DNA from: Ramlibacter sp.
GTDB taxonomy: Bacteria; Pseudomonadota; Gammaproteobacteria; Burkholderiales; Burkholderiaceae_C
Assembly: GCA_021156245.1 (NCBI GenBank)
Contig: JAJNBO010000116.1
Coordinates: 1 to 8,368 of the forward strand
Direction of reading: 5' to 3'
Length of the DNA stretch: 8,368 bases
Part shown: positions 5,885 to 8,368 of the stretch, one piece after another
Layout of the letters: each line of letters opens with the position of its first letter
Numbering within the stretch: the first letter of the stretch is position 1
The notes under the pieces: model-generated
Database searches by the model: none
Seen by the model: the letters and a program-made list of their open reading frames with translations, nothing else
What the model was told of the DNA's origin: nothing
Translations under genes and position numbers: made by a program

Positions 5885-6625
5885 ATGACCCCGAACGATC
5901 CCACCATCACCATGGAGCTCGACCCGCAGGTGGTCGCCACGCTCTCCAAGGTCACCACCGCGACGCTCACGACGGTGCTGCTGAAGAAAGGCCTGCGCAA
6001 CCTCTGGATCCGCGGCTCGCGGCCGATCCGGCCGAACCAGCCGCGGCTGGTGGGGCGCGCCTTCACGCTGCGTTTCGTCCCGGCCCGGGAAGACCTCGCG
6101 ACGCCGGAATCCTGGGGCGCACCCATCTCCACCCGCGCCGCGATCGAGGCGATGCCGCCCGGCTGCATCGCGGTCGCCGACGCGATGGGGGTGCAGGACG
6201 CCGGCATCTTCGGCGACATCCTGTGCGCCCGCATGGCCCGTCGGGGCATGGCCGCGCTCGTGACCGACGGCGTGGTGCGCGACCTGCAGGGCGTGCTCGG
6301 CACCAACCTGCCGGTGTGGTGCAGCGGCTATGCCGCGCCAGCGTCCGTCGCGGGACTCACCTTCGTCGGCTGGCAGCAGCCCATCGCCTGCGGCGGCGTC
6401 GCGGTGTTTCCGGGCGACGTGGTCGTCACCGACGACGACGGCGCCGTGCTGATCCCGGCCGCGCTGCTCGACTACGTGCTCGACCAGGCGCCGGAGCAGG
6501 AGCAGCTCGAGGGCTGGATCATGCAGGAGGTGATGGAAAAGGGCGCGGCGTTGCCGGGCCTGTACCCGCCCAACGAGGAAAACAAGGCGCGCTACGAGGC
6601 GTACAAGGCCGCGCGGAAGAAGTAG
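5885..6625 (+). CDS. RraA family protein (HMG/CHA aldolase-like)
   Basis: This 246-residue protein belongs to the RraA / 4-hydroxy-4-methyl-2-oxoglutarate aldolase family, soluble oligomers that include divalent-metal-dependent pyruvate aldolases and oxaloacetate decarboxylases as well as the E. coli RNase E inhibitor RraA. The core is IFGDILCARMARRGMAAL (108-125) followed by TDGVVRD (127-133). D111 and R132-D133 are separated by exactly 20 residues, the Asp-X20-Arg-Asp arrangement recalled for the aldolase-type members. A second conserved block is CGGVAVFPGDVVVTDDDGAV (169-188). The acidic residue often found three places after RD is glycine here (G136). The protein is longer than E. coli RraA (about 160 residues), with an N-terminal extension and a charged C-terminal tail. 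AGGA at 5877-5880 precedes the ATG. The catabolic neighbourhood favours an aldolase or lyase role over RNase regulation, although automated pipelines may call it 'ribonuclease activity regulator'. Confidence 0.88.
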   Translation: MTPNDPTITMELDPQVVATLSKVTTATLTTVLLKKGLRNLWIRGSRPIRPNQPRLVGRAFTLRFVPAREDLATPESWGAPISTRAAIEAMPPGCIAVADAMGVQDAGIFGDILCARMARRGMAALVTDGVVRDLQGVLGTNLPVWCSGYAAPASVAGLTFVGWQQPIACGGVAVFPGDVVVTDDDGAVLIPAALLDYVLDQAPEQEQLEGWIMQEVMEKGAALPGLYPPNEENKARYEAYKAARKK

Positions 6626-6664
6626 CCACCGCCCCGGACTAAACTGCCGGGACCGGAGAACCGC

Positions 6665-7870
<1,206 letters not shown>

Positions 7871-7873
7871 CTT

Positions 7874-7936
7874 CGTCACCCCTGTGCAGGCGGGGTGCCC
7901 AGGGCGCCCGTTATCCCCGCCTGCACGGGGATGACG
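7874..7936. repeat. Second dRS3/REP-like inverted-repeat pair, after the thiolase gene
   Basis: The left arm 7874-7895 and right arm 7915-7936 are reverse complements at 20 of 22 positions, with a 19-base centre. Each arm has the form CGTCAYCCCYGTGCAGGCGGGG, the same family as the element at 1258-1361, and the left arm also continues into a CCAGGGC end. The element begins three bases after the thiolase stop. It could form a strong GC-rich stem that protects the 3' end of the transcript or slows polymerase, but no T-run follows, so it is not a classical intrinsic terminator. Confidence 0.8.
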
Positions 7937-7969
7937 ACATCGGCACGAAAAACTGAATTCCGCACCTTT

Positions 7970-8020
7970 CCTTGCAATGCCGCCCGCCGCGCAAGACACT
8001 GCGCCGAAGTGACTGCAAGG
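7970..8020 (+). promoter_or_regulatory. Inverted repeat overlapping the ribosome binding site of the dehydrogenase gene
   Basis: CCTTGCA (7970-7976) is the exact reverse complement of TGCAAGG (8014-8020). The right arm contains most of the probable Shine-Dalgarno AAGGAA (8017-8022) of the gene starting at 8030. An inner GCGC/GCGC pairing (about 7989-8004) could shorten the loop. If the whole region is transcribed, the fold could mask the ribosome binding site. A 7-base repeat may also be chance, so this is tentative. Confidence 0.25.
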
Positions 8021-8029
8021 AAATTGGCA

Positions 8030-8368
8030 ATGGCGAACCGGATCGGATGGATCGGCCTCGGACGCATGGGCGAGGCGATGGTCAAGCGGCTGCTGCAGGC
8101 GGGCCACGGGGTCAGCGTCTGGAACCGCACGCGCAGCAAGGCCGAACCGCTGGCCGCATACGGCGCCGAGATTGTGGGCGGCAAGACCGATCTCGCGGGC
8201 TGCGAAGTCGTCTTCACCATGGTTTCCACCACCGACGACCTCAAGGACGTGCTGTTCGGCGAAGGGGGGCTCACCACCACCGCGAAGAAGCCGCAGGTGG
8301 TGGTGGACAGCTCCTCGATCTCGCAGGAAGGCTCCGCCGAAATCCGCGCGCGCCTCGAAGCGATGGGC
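8030..8368 (+). CDS. NAD(P)-dependent beta-hydroxyacid dehydrogenase, HIBADH/GarR family (partial)
   Basis: The first 113 residues are present; the gene runs off the right edge (family length is about 290). The N-terminus MANRIGWIGLGRMGEAMVKR carries the Rossmann dinucleotide motif G9-L-G11-R-M-G14, and WNRT (31-34) follows the second strand. DSSSIS (93-98) corresponds to the substrate-binding D-x-S-T/S motif of 3-hydroxyisobutyrate and tartronate-semialdehyde reductases. The W-N-R-T end of strand 2, with an arginine and no acidic residue, suggests possible NADP preference. The enzyme would interconvert a 3-hydroxy acid and its semialdehyde in the cytoplasm. AAGGAA at 8017-8022 precedes the ATG. 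It is 159 bases from the thiolase, with a repeat pair between, so it may form a separate transcription unit. The exact substrate cannot be read from this fragment. Confidence 0.92.
   Translation, partial: MANRIGWIGLGRMGEAMVKRLLQAGHGVSVWNRTRSKAEPLAAYGAEIVGGKTDLAGCEVVFTMVSTTDDLKDVLFGEGGLTTTAKKPQVVVDSSSISQEGSAEIRARLEAMG

Noticed and set aside
5338..6642. Plus-strand 434-codon open frame overlapping the lyase and RraA-like genes
   Set aside because: It lies in another frame over two well-supported genes, is Arg/Gly/Ala-rich and shows no family features.
6633..6651. CCCGG/CCGGG inverted repeat between the RraA-like gene and the thiolase as a terminator
   Set aside because: The stem is only five base pairs with no T-run after it. 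It is unlikely to stop transcription; TAAACT inside the loop is a weak -10 candidate at most.

Overview
The window comes from a GC-rich, densely packed bacterial chromosome. Strong G/C bias at third codon positions, TAXI-type TRAP transport genes, a cytochrome-c/DUF1841/MoxR neighbourhood and CGTCAT...GCAGGCGGG repeats all suggest a betaproteobacterium of the order Burkholderiales, probably Comamonadaceae-like. The genus cannot be fixed from the sequence alone.

Layout. (1) Positions 1-552, minus strand: the N-terminal 184 residues of a MoxR-type AAA+ ATPase whose C-terminus lies beyond the left edge. (2) A short divergent intergenic region with a perfect TATAAT box leads into a secreted diheme c-type cytochrome (from 644). 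Its 3' end is damaged: both CXXCH motifs are present, but the end of the second heme domain is missing and the family's typical C-terminal tail survives out of frame just before position 1257. (3) Positions 1258-1361 hold a compact inverted-repeat element related to the Neisseria dRS3/'GTCATTCCCGC' repeats, with an intrinsic terminator hairpin in its centre. It fits exactly between the cytochrome remnant and a convergent DUF1841 gene (minus strand, 1364-1795).

(4) Positions 1937-6625 look like a transport-and-catabolism operon: a TAXI-type TRAP solute-binding protein, a fused TRAP permease, a DapA-superfamily lyase that overlaps the permease stop by 4 bases, and an RraA-family (HMG/CHA aldolase-like) protein. 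(5) A thiolase very like 3-oxoadipyl-CoA thiolase (PcaF/PaaJ) follows at 6665-7870, 39 bases further on and probably in the same transcription unit or close to it. (6) A second head-to-head repeat pair of the same family sits just after the thiolase stop (7874-7936). (7) At 8030 begins an NAD(P)-dependent dehydrogenase of the 3-hydroxyisobutyrate/tartronate-semialdehyde reductase family, cut by the right edge.

How it fits together. The periplasmic binding protein and fused permease would import an organic acid with an ion gradient. The DapA-like and RraA-like proteins belong to two unrelated folds that both act on 2-oxo acids (Schiff-base lysine versus divalent metal). The thiolase and the beta-hydroxyacid dehydrogenase could carry products onward. 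The substrate is not evident. The most interesting point is that the DapA-like protein keeps the Schiff-base lysine but lacks the usual Thr/Tyr proton relay and the substrate-carboxylate arginine, so its reaction probably differs from the characterised members. No regulator, RNA gene, CRISPR array, insertion sequence or defence system is visible. No stretch longer than 300 bases lacks a gene.
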